Positions 35,537 to 46,204 are shown, counted from the first letter of the stretch. The stretch is 64,000 bases of DNA from Acidovorax sp. (GCF_027492855.1 NZ_JAPUDY010000051.1:62001-126000); one strand, 5' to 3'. A program made the numbers and translations. The notes: generated from the letters alone by a model not told the origin.

Positions 35537-36376
35537 TCAAGCCCCCAGAAAGTGCTTCCGATAGCGCGGGTGCAGATCTGCCAGGCGCATCAGCATCGGC
35601 AGGTCTGCGGTGTTGAAGTCGGGGTCCCAGGCGGGGGCGCCCAGCACGCGCGCGCCCAGACGCAAATAGCCCTTTATCAGGGCGGGTGCCTCCACGACAG
35701 TGGAGCCATCCAGATGCTCCACCGGCAACGGCAAACGCGGCAGCACGTGGTATTCAATCGGTGCAAGATGGGTAGCGCGCACCTGCTGCCAGATGCTGGC
35801 CGCAGCATCGCCACTCACCACACCGTTGTGGAGCATTGGAATGCTGGCACAGCCAATCATGGTGTCAAGCTGGTTGCGCACCATGAAGCCTGCCAGTGCA
35901 CTCCACAGGGCCATGATCACGCCACCATGGCGATGGTCAGGATGCACACAGCTGCGGCCCAACTCCACCATGCGGGGGCGCAGGGTGCGCAGGCGAGTCA
36001 GGTCAAACTCCGTGTCGCTGTAGGTGCCCCCCACCCGTCTGGCCTGCGCGGGCGTGAGCACACGGTAAGTCCCAATGACTTGCTGGCTCTGGACATCGCG
36101 CACCAGAAGGTGCTCACAGTAATCGTCGAACAGGTCCACATCGTGGCCGGGAATGGGGGTCGTCAATCGAGCGCCCATTTCAGCCGCGAAAACATCGAAC
36201 CGGAGCCGCTGCGCCTCCCGCACCTCATCCAGATGCCTCGCCCAGGTGATCTGAATGGCGCCACGCTCATGGGCGGACGTTACAGATCCAGAGACCACCA
36301 CCACGCGACCGTGGGAAGGCCCATTGGCAAGGGCGTCAGAAGCAAGGGGCAGCGTCAGGCGGGGCAGTTCGTTCAT
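35537..36376 (-). CDS. OlsB-like GNAT family N-acyltransferase
   Basis: The 279-residue protein fits the acetyltransferase-5/hemolysin-like group that includes OlsB, the enzyme adding a 3-hydroxy fatty acid to ornithine for phosphorus-free ornithine lipids. Family features are EVREAQRLRFDVFAAEMGA, DDYCEHLLVRD, VIGTYRVLTP, ELGRSCVHPDHRHGGVIM and LWSALAGFM. The start is ATG 36376 (MNELPRLTLP); a longer open frame upstream has no support. A Pho-box-like site upstream fits a role during phosphate starvation, but olsA is not in the window, so substrate specificity is unproven. Confidence 0.82.
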   Translation of the reverse strand: MNELPRLTLPLASDALANGPSHGRVVVVSGSVTSAHERGAIQITWARHLDEVREAQRLRFDVFAAEMGARLTTPIPGHDVDLFDDYCEHLLVRDVQSQQVIGTYRVLTPAQARRVGGTYSDTEFDLTRLRTLRPRMVELGRSCVHPDHRHGGVIMALWSALAGFMVRNQLDTMIGCASIPMLHNGVVSGDAAASIWQQVRATHLAPIEYHVLPRLPLPVEHLDGSTVVEAPALIKGYLRLGARVLGAPAWDPDFNTADLPMLMRLADLHPRYRKHFLGA

Positions 36377-36502
36377 GATGAAACATCTCTTTCGGTGCGA
36401 ACGGGGACGGCCGGAAACTCCAGCCACTTGGAAAATCCGTTTCCCTGGGCTGGAGTGTGAAATTGACGCGTGACGCCACCATGTCGAAAACATTTCAACA
36501 AA

Positions 36503-36520
36503 ATGACAACGATCTTCACA
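36503..36520 (-). promoter_or_regulatory. Possible Pho box upstream of the OlsB-like gene
   Basis: The plus strand reads ATGACAACGATCTTCACA. It shares ATGACAACGAT with the ppk1 Pho box; the second half site has diverged. It lies about 127 bases before the gene start. Confidence 0.45.
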
Positions 36521-36580
36521 CCCGACACTCGGTCCCTTACCGTCTGCGGGCCTGCATAATTGGTCCAGGAAATCGCACCT

Positions 36581-39547
36581 GTGCCAGTACCTACACTCAC
36601 TCTTTCTCGCCGCCCCATGACCGCTTTTTGGGCGGTCTTTGTATTGACGGCGGTCTGCGCAGGGGCCTTGGTCTGGACGCTGGAACGCCAAGACCACGCC
36701 CAGCAACGCACTCAGGCCGCAGACATGGCCGGCGACCATGTGCAGGCGCTGCAGCGCGCCATAGAGCTGGCGCTTTCGGCCAACAATGCGCTGGTGGCCC
36801 TGGTTCGCCAGGGACAGGGCAATGTCACCCAGTTCGAGGAAGTGGGCACGCAGATGTTGCCGTTCTACCCTGGCATTGCAGCCATGGGCCTCTCGCCCGG
36901 CGGCGTCGTGCGACAGGTGGTGCCGCGCCAGGGCAACGAAAACGTGATTGGCTTTGACCAGCTCAAAGATCCACGGCAAGGCCCTGAGTCCATCCGCGCA
37001 CGGGATACAGGCCTGCTCACGTTGGCGGGCCCCATTGAGCTTGTTCAGGGAGGTCTGGGTGTGGTGGGCCGCCAGCCGGTGTACCTGGATGACAGCAAGG
37101 GAAAGCGCAGCTTCTGGGGGTTCACCTACGTCACCATCCGCCTGCCCGAGGTACTTGCAGCCACCCGGTTGCCTCAGCTCACCGAGCGCGGCTACCACTA
37201 TCGTCTGTGGCGCGTGCGGCCCGACAATGGCGAGGAGCAGACCATCACGGCCTCCAGCCCGCCGCCCGCAAGCGATGCCGTAGGCCGCTCCCTGACCCTG
37301 CCCAATGGGCAATGGACGCTGAGCCTCGCGCCTGCCAATGGCTGGGGATCCCCTGCCGTGCTGGCTCTGCGCTGCACAGTGGGGCTGCTGTTCGCGCTGA
37401 TCATGGCCTACCTCGCTCGCCTGCTTGTTGCGCTGAAGTCCCACGAGCGTGGACTGGCCTTCCAGGTGGCCCAGCGTACCTCGGAAATCCAGGCCACCCA
37501 GCAACAGTTGCGGGCCACCATCGACGCCATTCCAGACCCGCTGTTCGAGATCGACCAAAACGGCCGCTATTGCAGCGTACATAGCCAGCGCGCCGAGTTG
37601 CTGATGGCGCCTGCCGACCAGTTGATCGGGCGCAACGTGACCGATGTGCTGCCAGCGCTGGCTGCGCTGTCGGTGATGGACGTATTGAAGGAGGCCCAGG
37701 CACAGGGATGGTCCACAGGGCGGCAAATTGTGCAGGATCTGCCAGACCTCGGGGCCACCTGGTTTGAGTTGTCGGCGGCCCGCAAGGCTGGCTCCGCCGA
37801 CGCTGTACCCCGCTTCATTCTCCTGTCGCGAGACATCACGGAACGCAAGCGGTCTCAAGAGCAATTGCTGCTAACCGCCCAGGTTTTTAACCAGAGCAGC
37901 GAAGCGATCGTGATCGCCGATGCCTCCCACACCATCGTGCGCATCAACCGGGCGTTCAGCCGCATCACCGGGTATTCCGAGTCCGAAGCAGTGGGCCAAT
38001 CCATGCGCCTGCTCACCGTGGCCGAGCCCACACGGGACTTCAATGCCGATGCCCTTTACGCCCAACTCGCTCAGGAAGGACGCTGGGAGGGCGAGGCTTG
38101 GGGCCGACGCAAGGACGGGTCCGCCTATCCACAGTGGTTGTCCGTAAGCAGTGTGCGTGATGGCAATGGCGCCACCACCCATTCGATCACGCTGTTTCGC
38201 GACATCACCCTGCAGCGTGAAGCCCAAGACCGCATCGAGCGTCTGGCACATTTCGACCCGCTGACCGATCTGCCCAACCGCGCCCTGTTGGCCGAGCGGG
38301 CCAGGCAGCAGATCAGCGATGAGCAGACCAGGAATGGCACGCTGGCGGTGCTGTTCCTGGACCTCGATCACTTCAAAAATGTGAATGACTCGTTGGGCCA
38401 CCGCATCGGCGACATCCTGCTCATGGCCGTGGCGCGTCGGTTGCAATCCCTGCTAAGCCCCCAGGACACCGTCTCTCGCCTCGGGGGTGACGAGTTTCTG
38501 CTGTTGCTGCCGTCGGCATCCGCAGCCCAAGCGGCCGACATGGCGAACAAACTGCTGGCCGCCGTGGCCCAGCCTTTCCAGATCGACCCGTACGAACTCA
38601 CCACCACGCTATCCGTGGGCATTGCGATGTACCCGGCCGACGGTGGTTCATTCGACACCTTGTACCAGCGCGCGGATGCAGCCATGTACCGGGCCAAGCA
38701 AAGCGGGCGCAACCAATATGGCTTCTTTACAGCCGACCTGGAGGCGCGCACCGCCCGCGCCCTGCAGATCGAGAATGCCTTGCGCCGTGCCTTGGAGCGC
38801 AACCAGTTTGAACTGCACTACCAGCCCCAGGTTGCACTTGCCACACGCCGGGTCGTCGGGGCCGAGGCCCTGCTGCGCTGGCGCCACCCCGAGCTGGGCA
38901 TGGTGTCCCCTGCCGAGTTCATCCCCGTGGCAGAGAGCAGCGGCATGATCATTGCGATTGGCGAATGGGTGCTCCACACTGCAGTGAACGATGCCAAGCG
39001 GTGGCTGGACATGCAACTGCCCCTGCGGGCCATCTCCGTCAACCTCTCTGCCGTGCAGTTTCGCCACCCGCAGCTTCCCGAGATGGTGACGCGCTGTCTA
39101 AAACAGGCCGGGCTGCCCGCACGTCGGCTTGAGCTGGAGCTGACCGAAGGTGCGGCCGTAGACGACCCAGCGGCCGCGCTCGCCATGATGGATCAGTTGC
39201 ACGAACGGGGTGTGCGCCTATCGATGGACGACTTCGGCACCGGGTATTCCTCGCTGAGCTACCTCAAGCGTTTTCAGATCTACAAGCTGAAGATCGATCA
39301 ATCGTTTGTGCGCGACCTGGACGACGACGCCAATGACCGCGCCATCGTGAGCGCCATCATTCGCATGGCACAGGCGCTGGGCATGCAGACCACGGCCGAA
39401 GGGGTGGAAACTGACGGACAGCTTGATTTTCTACGGCAACAAGGCTGTGACGAAGGCCAGGGCTACTTCTTTAGTCGCCCCCTGCCCGCAGACGCATTCG
39501 AGGCCTATCTGCGCGAGCAGATGGGCAACAGTCAACAACATCCATAG
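36581..39547 (+). CDS. CHASE-PAS-PAS-GGDEF-EAL cyclic-di-GMP protein
   Basis: Membrane sensor of about 988 residues for cyclic-di-GMP turnover. An N-terminal membrane segment (AFWAVFVLTAVCAGALVW) is followed by a periplasmic CHASE-like domain (about 60-250), a second membrane segment (LFALIMAYLARLLVAL) and two PAS domains. The GGDEF domain (RLGGDEF) and EAL domain (GAEALLRWRHPELG, DDFGTGYSSLSYLKRF, AEGVETDGQ) both look catalytically intact. The inhibitory RxxD site is replaced by SPQD. The start is uncertain: GTG 36581 has AGGA upstream; TTG 36560 and ATG 36617 are alternatives. Confidence 0.92.
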   Translation: MPVPTLTLSRRPMTAFWAVFVLTAVCAGALVWTLERQDHAQQRTQAADMAGDHVQALQRAIELALSANNALVALVRQGQGNVTQFEEVGTQMLPFYPGIAAMGLSPGGVVRQVVPRQGNENVIGFDQLKDPRQGPESIRARDTGLLTLAGPIELVQGGLGVVGRQPVYLDDSKGKRSFWGFTYVTIRLPEVLAATRLPQLTERGYHYRLWRVRPDNGEEQTITASSPPPASDAVGRSLTLPNGQWTLSLAPANGWGSPAVLALRCTVGLLFALIMAYLARLLVALKSHERGLAFQVAQRTSEIQATQQQLRATIDAIPDPLFEIDQNGRYCSVHSQRAELLMAPADQLIGRNVTDVLPALAALSVMDVLKEAQAQGWSTGRQIVQDLPDLGATWFELSAARKAGSADAVPRFILLSRDITERKRSQEQLLLTAQVFNQSSEAIVIADASHTIVRINRAFSRITGYSESEAVGQSMRLLTVAEPTRDFNADALYAQLAQEGRWEGEAWGRRKDGSAYPQWLSVSSVRDGNGATTHSITLFRDITLQREAQDRIERLAHFDPLTDLPNRALLAERARQQISDEQTRNGTLAVLFLDLDHFKNVNDSLGHRIGDILLMAVARRLQSLLSPQDTVSRLGGDEFLLLLPSASAAQAADMANKLLAAVAQPFQIDPYELTTTLSVGIAMYPADGGSFDTLYQRADAAMYRAKQSGRNQYGFFTADLEARTARALQIENALRRALERNQFELHYQPQVALATRRVVGAEALLRWRHPELGMVSPAEFIPVAESSGMIIAIGEWVLHTAVNDAKRWLDMQLPLRAISVNLSAVQFRHPQLPEMVTRCLKQAGLPARRLELELTEGAAVDDPAAALAMMDQLHERGVRLSMDDFGTGYSSLSYLKRFQIYKLKIDQSFVRDLDDDANDRAIVSAIIRMAQALGMQTTAEGVETDGQLDFLRQQGCDEGQGYFFSRPLPADAFEAYLREQMGNSQQHP

Positions 39548-39664
39548 CACCCAATTGCGGCACCACCTCCTGCGTGATATTTCCTCAGCCGGGACACAAG
39601 GTGACGCTGCTACAATTTGGTACAAATTTTGAGGCCATCTGGCCCACCGCCCGTACTGGTTTCT

Positions 39665-41890
39665 ATGCCTCCGCCGTACAGCGCTCCGGAACTGCAGCGT
39701 CCTGGAGTTGCCCACGATACCCCCCTGCAACGCACACTGCGCGAACAACAAATCCTGCTCGACAACGCAGGCGTTGGTATTGTTTTTTTGCGCCAGCGCA
39801 GCGTGGTCCGCTGCAATCAGCGGTACGCAGAAATCTTTGGCTACACCACCCCCGCACGCCTGATAGGGCTCAACACCGAAGCCTTCTATCCCAATCGCGA
39901 CGCATTCAGGGATCTGGGCCGCGCGGCCTATCCCGTGCTGGTACAGGGGCAGTCGTTCCGCGTGGAACGCCAATTGCGCCGCTGCGATGGCACCCTTTTC
40001 TGGGGAAACCTCACGGGGCGGCTCATCAACCCGCACGACACCGCCGAGGGCTCCATCTGGATCCTGGATGACATCGACGAGCAAAAGCGCGCCCAGGCTG
40101 CCTTGGGTGCGGCGGTACGCGAAAAGCAGTTGTTGTTCGACAACGCCATGGTCGGCATCGTTTTTCTGCGCGACCGCCACATGACCCGATGCAACGGGCA
40201 CTTCGAGCAGATGCTCGGTTTTCAGCCCGGCGAACTCATGGGCAGCTCGTCACGCCGGTGGTATACCTCCGACGCAGCCTGGGAAGAGGTAGGCCGCCGC
40301 TGCTACCCGCACCTGGCCGCCGGGCAAACCTACGAAGGCGAAGTGGAACTGTGCCGCAAAGATGGCACGCCCGTGATCTGCGAAGTGCGCAGCAAGCCCA
40401 TCGACCCTGCCGATCCTTCCCAGGGGTCCATCTGGATCACGATGGACATCACGGATCGCAAGCACGCCCAGGCCATGCTCGCTCTTGCGCATGAAGAGCT
40501 GGAACAGCAGGTGCAGGACCGCACCCGTGAACTGCGCGAGACGGTGGACAACCTGCACCGTGAGATCAACGACCGCAAAGCCGACCAGGAACGCATCTAC
40601 TGGCTGGCCCACTACGACGCACTCACCGGCCTGCCCAACCGCACACTGCTGGCCGAGCGGGCCCTGCAGGCCATTCGGGTAGCTCAAGAGAACAACACGC
40701 CGCTGGCCGTGATCTTTCTGGACCTGGACCACTTCAAGCAAGTGAACGACTCTCTGGGACACCGTGTGGGCGATGCACTGCTGATCGAGATCGCCAAGCG
40801 GCTGCGTGCGGTAGTGCGCGACAGGGACACCGTATCGCGCCTCGGTGGCGATGAGTTCATTTTGGTGCTGCCTGGCGCCAACGCGCATGGAGCCGCCCGT
40901 GTGGCGGGAAAGCTGCAGGAAGCGTCGCGCCAGCATTACCAGATCAATCACCACGAGCTGACCATGGCTCCATCCATGGGGATTGCTCTGTTTCCGCAAG
41001 ACGGCACCGATTTCGACACGCTCACCCAGTCGGCGGACGTGGCCATGTACCGCGCCAAACTCGATGGCCGCAACACCTTCCGGTTCTTCACCCCCGAAAT
41101 GCAGGCCCAGTCGGTACGCGCTTTGCAGCTTGAAAACGCGTTGCGCCGAGCGCTGGAGCGCGACCAGCTTCGGCTGCACTATCAGCCCCAGATGAGCCTG
41201 ACCACAGGCACCGTGCGCAGCGTGGAGGCACTGCTTCGCTGGCAGCACCCGGAGCTGGGCAACATCTCACCCGCAGAATTCATCCCCATCGCAGAAGACA
41301 GCGGGCAGATTCTGCAGATTGGCGAGTGGGTGCTGCGCACCGCATTGGCGCAGCTCAAGGCCTGGCGGACCGGGGGGTTTCCAGAGCTCTCGATGGCGGT
41401 GAACCTCTCCGCCATCCAGTTTCGCCAGCCCCGGTTGCCCGAACTCGTGAGCCGCATATTAGCGGAATTTGACCTGCCCCCCGACTCGCTGGAGCTGGAG
41501 CTCACCGAAGGCGTGGCCGTGGACGACCCGCATGCCGCCGTGGCCACCATGGATCAACTGCACGCGCGGGGCGTTCGGATGTCGATGGACGACTTTGGCA
41601 CCGGCTACTCGTCGCTGAGCCAGCTCAAACGATTCCAGATCTTCAAGCTCAAGATCGACCAGTCTTTCGTACGCGATCTAGGAAACGACAATAACGACCG
41701 CGCCATCGTGAGCGCCATCATCCGCATGGCGCAGGCGCTGGGCATCCGCACCACGGCCGAAGGGGTTGAAACGGAAGACCAACGGGCCTTCCTGCACTCC
41801 CAAGGATGCGATGAAGCCCAGGGCTACCACTTCAGCACGCCGTTGCCGGCGGCTGAGGCGGAAGCCTTTATGCGCCAGCACCTCGGCTAA
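39665..41890 (+). CDS. PAS-PAS-GGDEF-EAL cyclic-di-GMP protein
   Basis: Soluble protein of 741 residues with two PAS domains (each beginning REQQILLDNAGVGIVFLR or REKQLLFDNAMVGIVFLR, so apparently duplicated), a short coiled linker, GGDEF (RLGGDEF) and EAL (VEALLRWQHPELG, ELELTEGVAVDD, DDFGTGYSSLSQLKRF, AEGVETEDQ). The RxxD inhibitory site is present (RDRD before TVSRL). It is closely related to the upstream gene through the GGDEF-EAL part, which indicates tandem duplication. ATG 39665 is chosen; TTG 39617 is open too. It converges on glmM 15 bases away. Confidence 0.92.
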   Translation: MPPPYSAPELQRPGVAHDTPLQRTLREQQILLDNAGVGIVFLRQRSVVRCNQRYAEIFGYTTPARLIGLNTEAFYPNRDAFRDLGRAAYPVLVQGQSFRVERQLRRCDGTLFWGNLTGRLINPHDTAEGSIWILDDIDEQKRAQAALGAAVREKQLLFDNAMVGIVFLRDRHMTRCNGHFEQMLGFQPGELMGSSSRRWYTSDAAWEEVGRRCYPHLAAGQTYEGEVELCRKDGTPVICEVRSKPIDPADPSQGSIWITMDITDRKHAQAMLALAHEELEQQVQDRTRELRETVDNLHREINDRKADQERIYWLAHYDALTGLPNRTLLAERALQAIRVAQENNTPLAVIFLDLDHFKQVNDSLGHRVGDALLIEIAKRLRAVVRDRDTVSRLGGDEFILVLPGANAHGAARVAGKLQEASRQHYQINHHELTMAPSMGIALFPQDGTDFDTLTQSADVAMYRAKLDGRNTFRFFTPEMQAQSVRALQLENALRRALERDQLRLHYQPQMSLTTGTVRSVEALLRWQHPELGNISPAEFIPIAEDSGQILQIGEWVLRTALAQLKAWRTGGFPELSMAVNLSAIQFRQPRLPELVSRILAEFDLPPDSLELELTEGVAVDDPHAAVATMDQLHARGVRMSMDDFGTGYSSLSQLKRFQIFKLKIDQSFVRDLGNDNNDRAIVSAIIRMAQALGIRTTAEGVETEDQRAFLHSQGCDEAQGYHFSTPLPAAEAEAFMRQHLG

Positions 41891-41905
41891 GAAAATGTGA
41901 AACAG

Positions 41906-43240
41906 TCACCCCGCGCGGGCAGCATCCGCCAGCCGCTGCGCGCAAGAGTTGGCCAGTTGCGCATCCGACGCCTCCACCATCACGCGCAGCAACGGCTCGG
42001 TGCCACTGGCGCGGATGAGCACGCGGCCCGATGCGCCCAGCTCCTGCTCGACGGCCTGGGTTGTGTCAGCCAACAAGCGGTTGGACTTCCAGTCCTGCCC
42101 CGGAGCCAAACGGACATTGAGCAGCACTTGCGGGTACAGCGTGACAGCGCTGAGCAATTGCGCCAGCGTCTGCCCACTGCGCACGCAGGCTTGCAGCACC
42201 TGCAGGGCGCTCACCAGGCCGTCGCCTGTGGTGTGGCGGTCCAGGGCCAGCAAGTGGCCGGAGCCCTCGCCCCCCAGCACCCAATGGTTGCGCGCCAACT
42301 CTTCCAGCACATAGCGATCACCCACCTTGGCGCGCACGAACTTCACACCCCGTTCCCGCAAGGCCACCTCGATCGCCATATTGGTCATCAGGGTGCCCAC
42401 CACGCCGGGCACATGCTCATCGCGCCCCATACGGTCTGAGGCCATCAGGTACAACAACTCATCGCCGTTGTACAAGCGCCCCGTGGCGTCCACGACCTGC
42501 AGGCGGTCCGCATCGCCATCCAGTGCAATACCGTAGTCCGCATGGTTGGCGCGGACAGCGAGCACCAGGGCGTCGGGGTGCGTGGCTCCCACTTCCTGGT
42601 TGATGTTCAAACCGTCGGGCGCACACCCGATCGACAGGACTTCTGCACCCAACTCATGGAATACCTTGGGGGCCACCTGGTAGGCAGCGCCATGGGCCGC
42701 GTCCACCACGATCTTCAACCCCTTGAGGGTCAAATCCTGCGGGAAAGTGCTTTTGCAGAATTCGATGTAGCGTCCCGCTGCATCATCCAGCCGCCGCGCC
42801 TTGCCCAAGCTGGCGGAATCAGCCCACACCGGCGACTCGCCCAGAGCCTCTTCCACGGCCAGCTCCCAGGCGTCCGACAGCTTGGTGCCTTGCGCGCTGA
42901 AGAACTTGATGCCGTTGTCGGGATAGGGGTTGTGGCTTGCGCTGATGACCACACCCAGACTGGCCCGCTGGGCGCGGGTCAGATAGGCCACGCCGGGCGT
43001 CGGCAACGGGCCCAGCAGCACCACATCCACCCCCGCAGAGTTAAAGCCGGACTCCAGCGCGCTCTCGAGCATGTAGCCCGAAATGCGGGTGTCCTTGCCA
43101 ATCAGCACCGTCGGGCGCTCTTCCGTCTGGCGCAACACCCGGCCCACGGCATGGGCCAGGCGCAGTACGAAATCCGGCGTGATGGGCGCTTGCCCCACCG
43201 TGCCACGAATGCCATCGGTTCCAAAATACTTGCGCGTCAT
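41906..43240 (-). CDS. glmM: Phosphoglucosamine mutase
   Basis: Converts glucosamine-6-phosphate to glucosamine-1-phosphate for peptidoglycan and lipopolysaccharide. The 444-residue protein has the active-site serine S102 in [17 protein letters not shown], the metal-binding loop [13 protein letters not shown], the sugar-binding loop GGEGSGHLL and the phosphate-binding loop [17 protein letters not shown] 43240 follows GAGGAG; longer frames are unlikely. It lies downstream of ftsH and folP, the common ftsH-folP-glmM order. Confidence 0.98.
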   Translation of the reverse strand: MTRKYFGTDGIRGTVGQAPITPDFVLRLAHAVGRVLRQTEERPTVLIGKDTRISGYMLESALESGFNSAGVDVVLLGPLPTPGVAYLTRAQRASLGVVISASHNPYPDNGIKFFSAQGTKLSDAWELAVEEALGESPVWADSASLGKARRLDDAAGRYIEFCKSTFPQDLTLKGLKIVVDAAHGAAYQVAPKVFHELGAEVLSIGCAPDGLNINQEVGATHPDALVLAVRANHADYGIALDGDADRLQVVDATGRLYNGDELLYLMASDRMGRDEHVPGVVGTLMTNMAIEVALRERGVKFVRAKVGDRYVLEELARNHWVLGGEGSGHLLALDRHTTGDGLVSALQVLQACVRSGQTLAQLLSAVTLYPQVLLNVRLAPGQDWKSNRLLADTTQAVEQELGASGRVLIRASGTEPLLRVMVEASDAQLANSCAQRLADAARAG

Positions 43241-43337
43241 GTTGTAGCGTCTCCTCGTGTTGATCTCATTGTTGCCCTCATTACAGGCGGCGAGGCACTC
43301 CATCATGCCTTGCGAATTTCCGCCTTTTTTCGCACGG

Positions 43338-44168
43338 TCAGCCAGCCCGCTGCATGGCCGACCATACCGCCAGCGCCGCCACCGTCTCTTTCACATCGTG
43401 CACACGCACCACCGATGCGCCCCGCTCCACCGCCAGAACAGCGGCGGCCACGCTGGGCACCATGCGCTGCTCCACATCCCACCCCGTCACAGCACCCAAA
43501 GACGACTTGCGCGACCAGCCCGCCAGCAACGGGTAACCCGCAGCCAGCAAGGTGCCCTGCCGGGCCAGCAGGGCAAAGTTCTGCTCCACCGTCTTGCCAA
43601 AACCAATCCCAGGGTCCAGAACAATTCGATTCTTTTGAGCCCCTAGCGCAAGCAGATCAAGCGCCTGCAGCTCTAAAAATGATAGCACCTGTGACACAAC
43701 ATCACCCTCCATGGGAGCGAGTTGCATGGTCTGCGGGTCACGGTGCATATGCATCAGGCACACCCCACATTGCGGGTGTGCGGCCACCACGTCCAACGCG
43801 CCAGGCTGCCGCAAGGCCCAAATGTCGTTGATGATGTCCGCACCCAAATCAAGCACGGCCTGCATCACGGCGGGCTTGTAGGTGTCCACGGAAATCGGTG
43901 CGCCCAAAGCCACGGCTTCGCGCACCAGCGGGACGACACGGGCCAGTTCTTCATCCAGCGGCACGGCCGGACTGCCAGGCCGGGTGGACTCTCCCCCGAT
44001 ATCCAGGATATCGGCCCCCTCTTTGAGAAGCTGCTCACAGTGCCGCAGGGCCGCCACGGTGGAGCCATGGCGGCCACCATCTGAAAAGGAGTCAGGGGTG
44101 GCGTTGACGATGCCCATGACCTGGGGCCGTTCAAGGTCAATGGAGAAACGGGAGGTCTGCCAGATCAT
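43338..44168 (-). CDS. folP: Dihydropteroate synthase
   Basis: Folate-pathway enzyme joining p-aminobenzoate to the pterin pyrophosphate; the sulfonamide target. The 276-residue protein shows [49 protein letters not shown] and [23 protein letters not shown] 44168 (MIWQTSRFS) is chosen over ATG 44210. Copy E of the 56-base repeat encodes about residues 161-180, just before the IVLDPG motif, apparently without lengthening the protein relative to my memory of the family. Confidence 0.96.
   Translation of the reverse strand: MIWQTSRFSIDLERPQVMGIVNATPDSFSDGGRHGSTVAALRHCEQLLKEGADILDIGGESTRPGSPAVPLDEELARVVPLVREAVALGAPISVDTYKPAVMQAVLDLGADIINDIWALRQPGALDVVAAHPQCGVCLMHMHRDPQTMQLAPMEGDVVSQVLSFLELQALDLLALGAQKNRIVLDPGIGFGKTVEQNFALLARQGTLLAAGYPLLAGWSRKSSLGAVTGWDVEQRMVPSVAAAVLAVERGASVVRVHDVKETVAALAVWSAMQRAG
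43631..43686 (-). repeat. 56-base dispersed element, copy E (within folP)
   Basis: Reverse on the plus strand, hence in the sense direction of folP. The coding strand begins GCTATCATTTTTAGAGC and contains GGCGCTTGATCTGCTTGCGC. Its first base is a third codon position (482 bases after the gene start), the same phase as copy B. It encodes [18 protein letters not shown]. Confidence 0.75.
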
Positions 44169-44232
44169 GGATTCATCAAAAGAAGCACGGATGTGCCATC
44201 GACGCAGCACCTAAGCCAAAGCAATCGCCATG

Positions 44233-44257
44233 AAAAACGGGGCACAAAGGCCCCGTT
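44233..44257 (-). terminator. Intrinsic terminator of ftsH
   Basis: On the minus strand AACGGGGC pairs with GCCCCGTT (44250-44257 with 44236-44243), followed by a T run (44233-44237). It lies about 28 bases after the ftsH stop. Confidence 0.8.
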
Positions 44258-44284
44258 GAAACGGCTGGAGACGCAACAGGCCCC

Positions 44285-46204
44285 TCAGGCGGCCGTGGGC
44301 GCGGTGTCCGCTGCCACCGCTGGTGTGCCGCCGCTGGAGTTGTCGCCCCCCGAGGGCGGCGTGCGTGGCGTCCAATCCTTGGGAGGACGGGGCTCTTTGC
44401 CAGCCATGATGTCATCAAGCTGTTCGGCATCGATGGTTTCCCATTCGAGCAAGGCCTTGGCCATGGCGTGCATCTTGTCGCTGTTCTCTTCGATCAGGCG
44501 GCGGGCCAGATTGTACTGATCATCAATGATGCGGCGCACTTCCATGTCCACCTTTTCCATGGTCTGCTCGCTCATGGTGGTGGTCTTGGTCACCGAACGG
44601 CCCAGGAAGACTTCGCCTTCATTTTCCGCATAGACCATGGGGCCCAGGGCATCCGTCATGCCGTAGCGGGTGACCATGTCGCGCGCAATGTGTGTGGCGC
44701 GCTCGAAGTCGTTGCTGGCACCGGTGGTCATCTGGTTCATGAACACTTCTTCGGCGATGCGGCCGCCGAACAACATGCTGATCTGGTTGAGCATGTACTC
44801 GCGGTCGTAGCTGTAGCGGTCCTGCGCAGGCAGGCTCATCGTCACGCCCAGAGCACGGCCACGGGGAATGATGGTGACCTTGTGCACCGGATCGCACTTG
44901 GGCAGCAGCTTGCCGATCAGGGCGTGGCCGGACTCGTGGTAGGCCGTGTTGCGGCGCTCTTCCTCGGGCATGACCATGCTCTTGCGCTCGGGGCCCATGA
45001 GGATCTTGTCCTTGGCCTTTTCAAAGTCCTGCATCTCTACGGTGCGCGCGTTGCGGCGTGCCGCCATCAGCGCGGCCTCGTTGCACAGGTTGGCCAGGTC
45101 GGCACCGCTCATGCCAGGTGTGCCTCGGGCAATGATGCCGGGGTTCACGTCCTGCCCCACGGGGATCTTGCGCATGTGCACGTTCAGGATCTGCTCGCGG
45201 CCACGGATGTCGGGCAGCGTCACATAGACCTGGCGGTCAAAACGACCGGGGCGCAACAAGGCGGCGTCCAGGATGTCGGGGCGGTTGGTGGCAGCCACTA
45301 CGATCACGCCCAGGTTGGTTTCGAAACCATCCATCTCAACCAGCATCTGGTTCAGGGTCTGTTCACGCTCGTCGTTACCACCACCCAGGCCCGCGCCACG
45401 CTGGCGACCCACTGCGTCGATTTCATCGATGAAGATGATGCAAGGGGCGTTCTTTTTGGCGTTCTCGAACATGTCACGCACGCGGGCAGCACCCACGCCG
45501 ACAAACATTTCGACGAAGTCGGAGCCCGAAATGCTGAAAAACGGTACCTTGGCTTCGCCAGCGATGGACTTGGCCAGCAAGGTTTTACCGGTGCCTGGAG
45601 GGCCAACCAGCAGCAAGCCACGCGGAATACGACCGCCAAGCTTCTGGAATTTCTGAGGGTCTTTCAGGAAGTCCACGACTTCCTTGACTTCTTCCTTGGC
45701 CTCGTCGCAACCCGCCACGTCGGCAAAAGTAACCTGGTTGGTGTTCTCGTCGAGCATGCGCGCCTTGCTCTTGCCGAAGCTGAAGGCACCGCCCTTGCCG
45801 CCACCCTGCATTTGGCGCATGAAATACACCCACACGCCGATCAGCAGCAGCATGGGACCCCAGCTGACCAGCAGGGTCATGAGCAGGGAGCCTTCCTCGC
45901 GGGGCTTCACGTCGAATTTGACGTTGTGGTTCAGAAGGTCGCCCACCAAACCGCGGTCCAGCACAGACGCGTTCGTGCGAATCTTGCGGTCGTCGGTCGT
46001 GATGGCAACAATTTCACCACCGCTCAGGCCTTCGGGAATGGTGGCGCTCTTGATACGGTTGTTCCGGACTTCGTCGAGAAATTCGGAATAGCCAACATGC
46101 CCAGAGCTGGCGCCACTGCGGGTGTCAAACTGCTTGAACACCGTGAACAGCACCATGGCAATGACCAGCCATACGGCAATTTTTGAAAACCACTGATTGT
46201 TCAA
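44285..46204 (-). CDS. ftsH: ATP-dependent zinc metalloprotease FtsH
   Basis: Membrane-anchored AAA+ protease that degrades LpxC, SecY and other substrates. The 639-residue protein has two membrane segments (about 7-25 and 100-120), Walker [20 protein letters not shown], Walker [12 protein letters not shown], the second region of homology [20 protein letters not shown], and the zinc site HESGHA. The start is TTG 46204 ([11 protein letters not shown] follows) with GGAG 7 bases upstream, matching the usual N-terminus of beta-proteobacterial FtsH; GTG 46240 is an alternative. Confidence 0.97.
   Translation of the reverse strand: MNNQWFSKIAVWLVIAMVLFTVFKQFDTRSGASSGHVGYSEFLDEVRNNRIKSATIPEGLSGGEIVAITTDDRKIRTNASVLDRGLVGDLLNHNVKFDVKPREEGSLLMTLLVSWGPMLLLIGVWVYFMRQMQGGGKGGAFSFGKSKARMLDENTNQVTFADVAGCDEAKEEVKEVVDFLKDPQKFQKLGGRIPRGLLLVGPPGTGKTLLAKSIAGEAKVPFFSISGSDFVEMFVGVGAARVRDMFENAKKNAPCIIFIDEIDAVGRQRGAGLGGGNDEREQTLNQMLVEMDGFETNLGVIVVAATNRPDILDAALLRPGRFDRQVYVTLPDIRGREQILNVHMRKIPVGQDVNPGIIARGTPGMSGADLANLCNEAALMAARRNARTVEMQDFEKAKDKILMGPERKSMVMPEEERRNTAYHESGHALIGKLLPKCDPVHKVTIIPRGRALGVTMSLPAQDRYSYDREYMLNQISMLFGGRIAEEVFMNQMTTGASNDFERATHIARDMVTRYGMTDALGPMVYAENEGEVFLGRSVTKTTTMSEQTMEKVDMEVRRIIDDQYNLARRLIEENSDKMHAMAKALLEWETIDAEQLDDIMAGKEPRPPKDWTPRTPPSGGDNSSGGTPAVAADTAPTAA

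Noticed and set aside
39605-39650. TACAATTTGG...TTTTGAGGCC near the second GGDEF-EAL gene as a repeat copy
   Set aside because: It lacks the central GCGCTT dyad. It may simply contain a -10 element (TACAAT at 39611).
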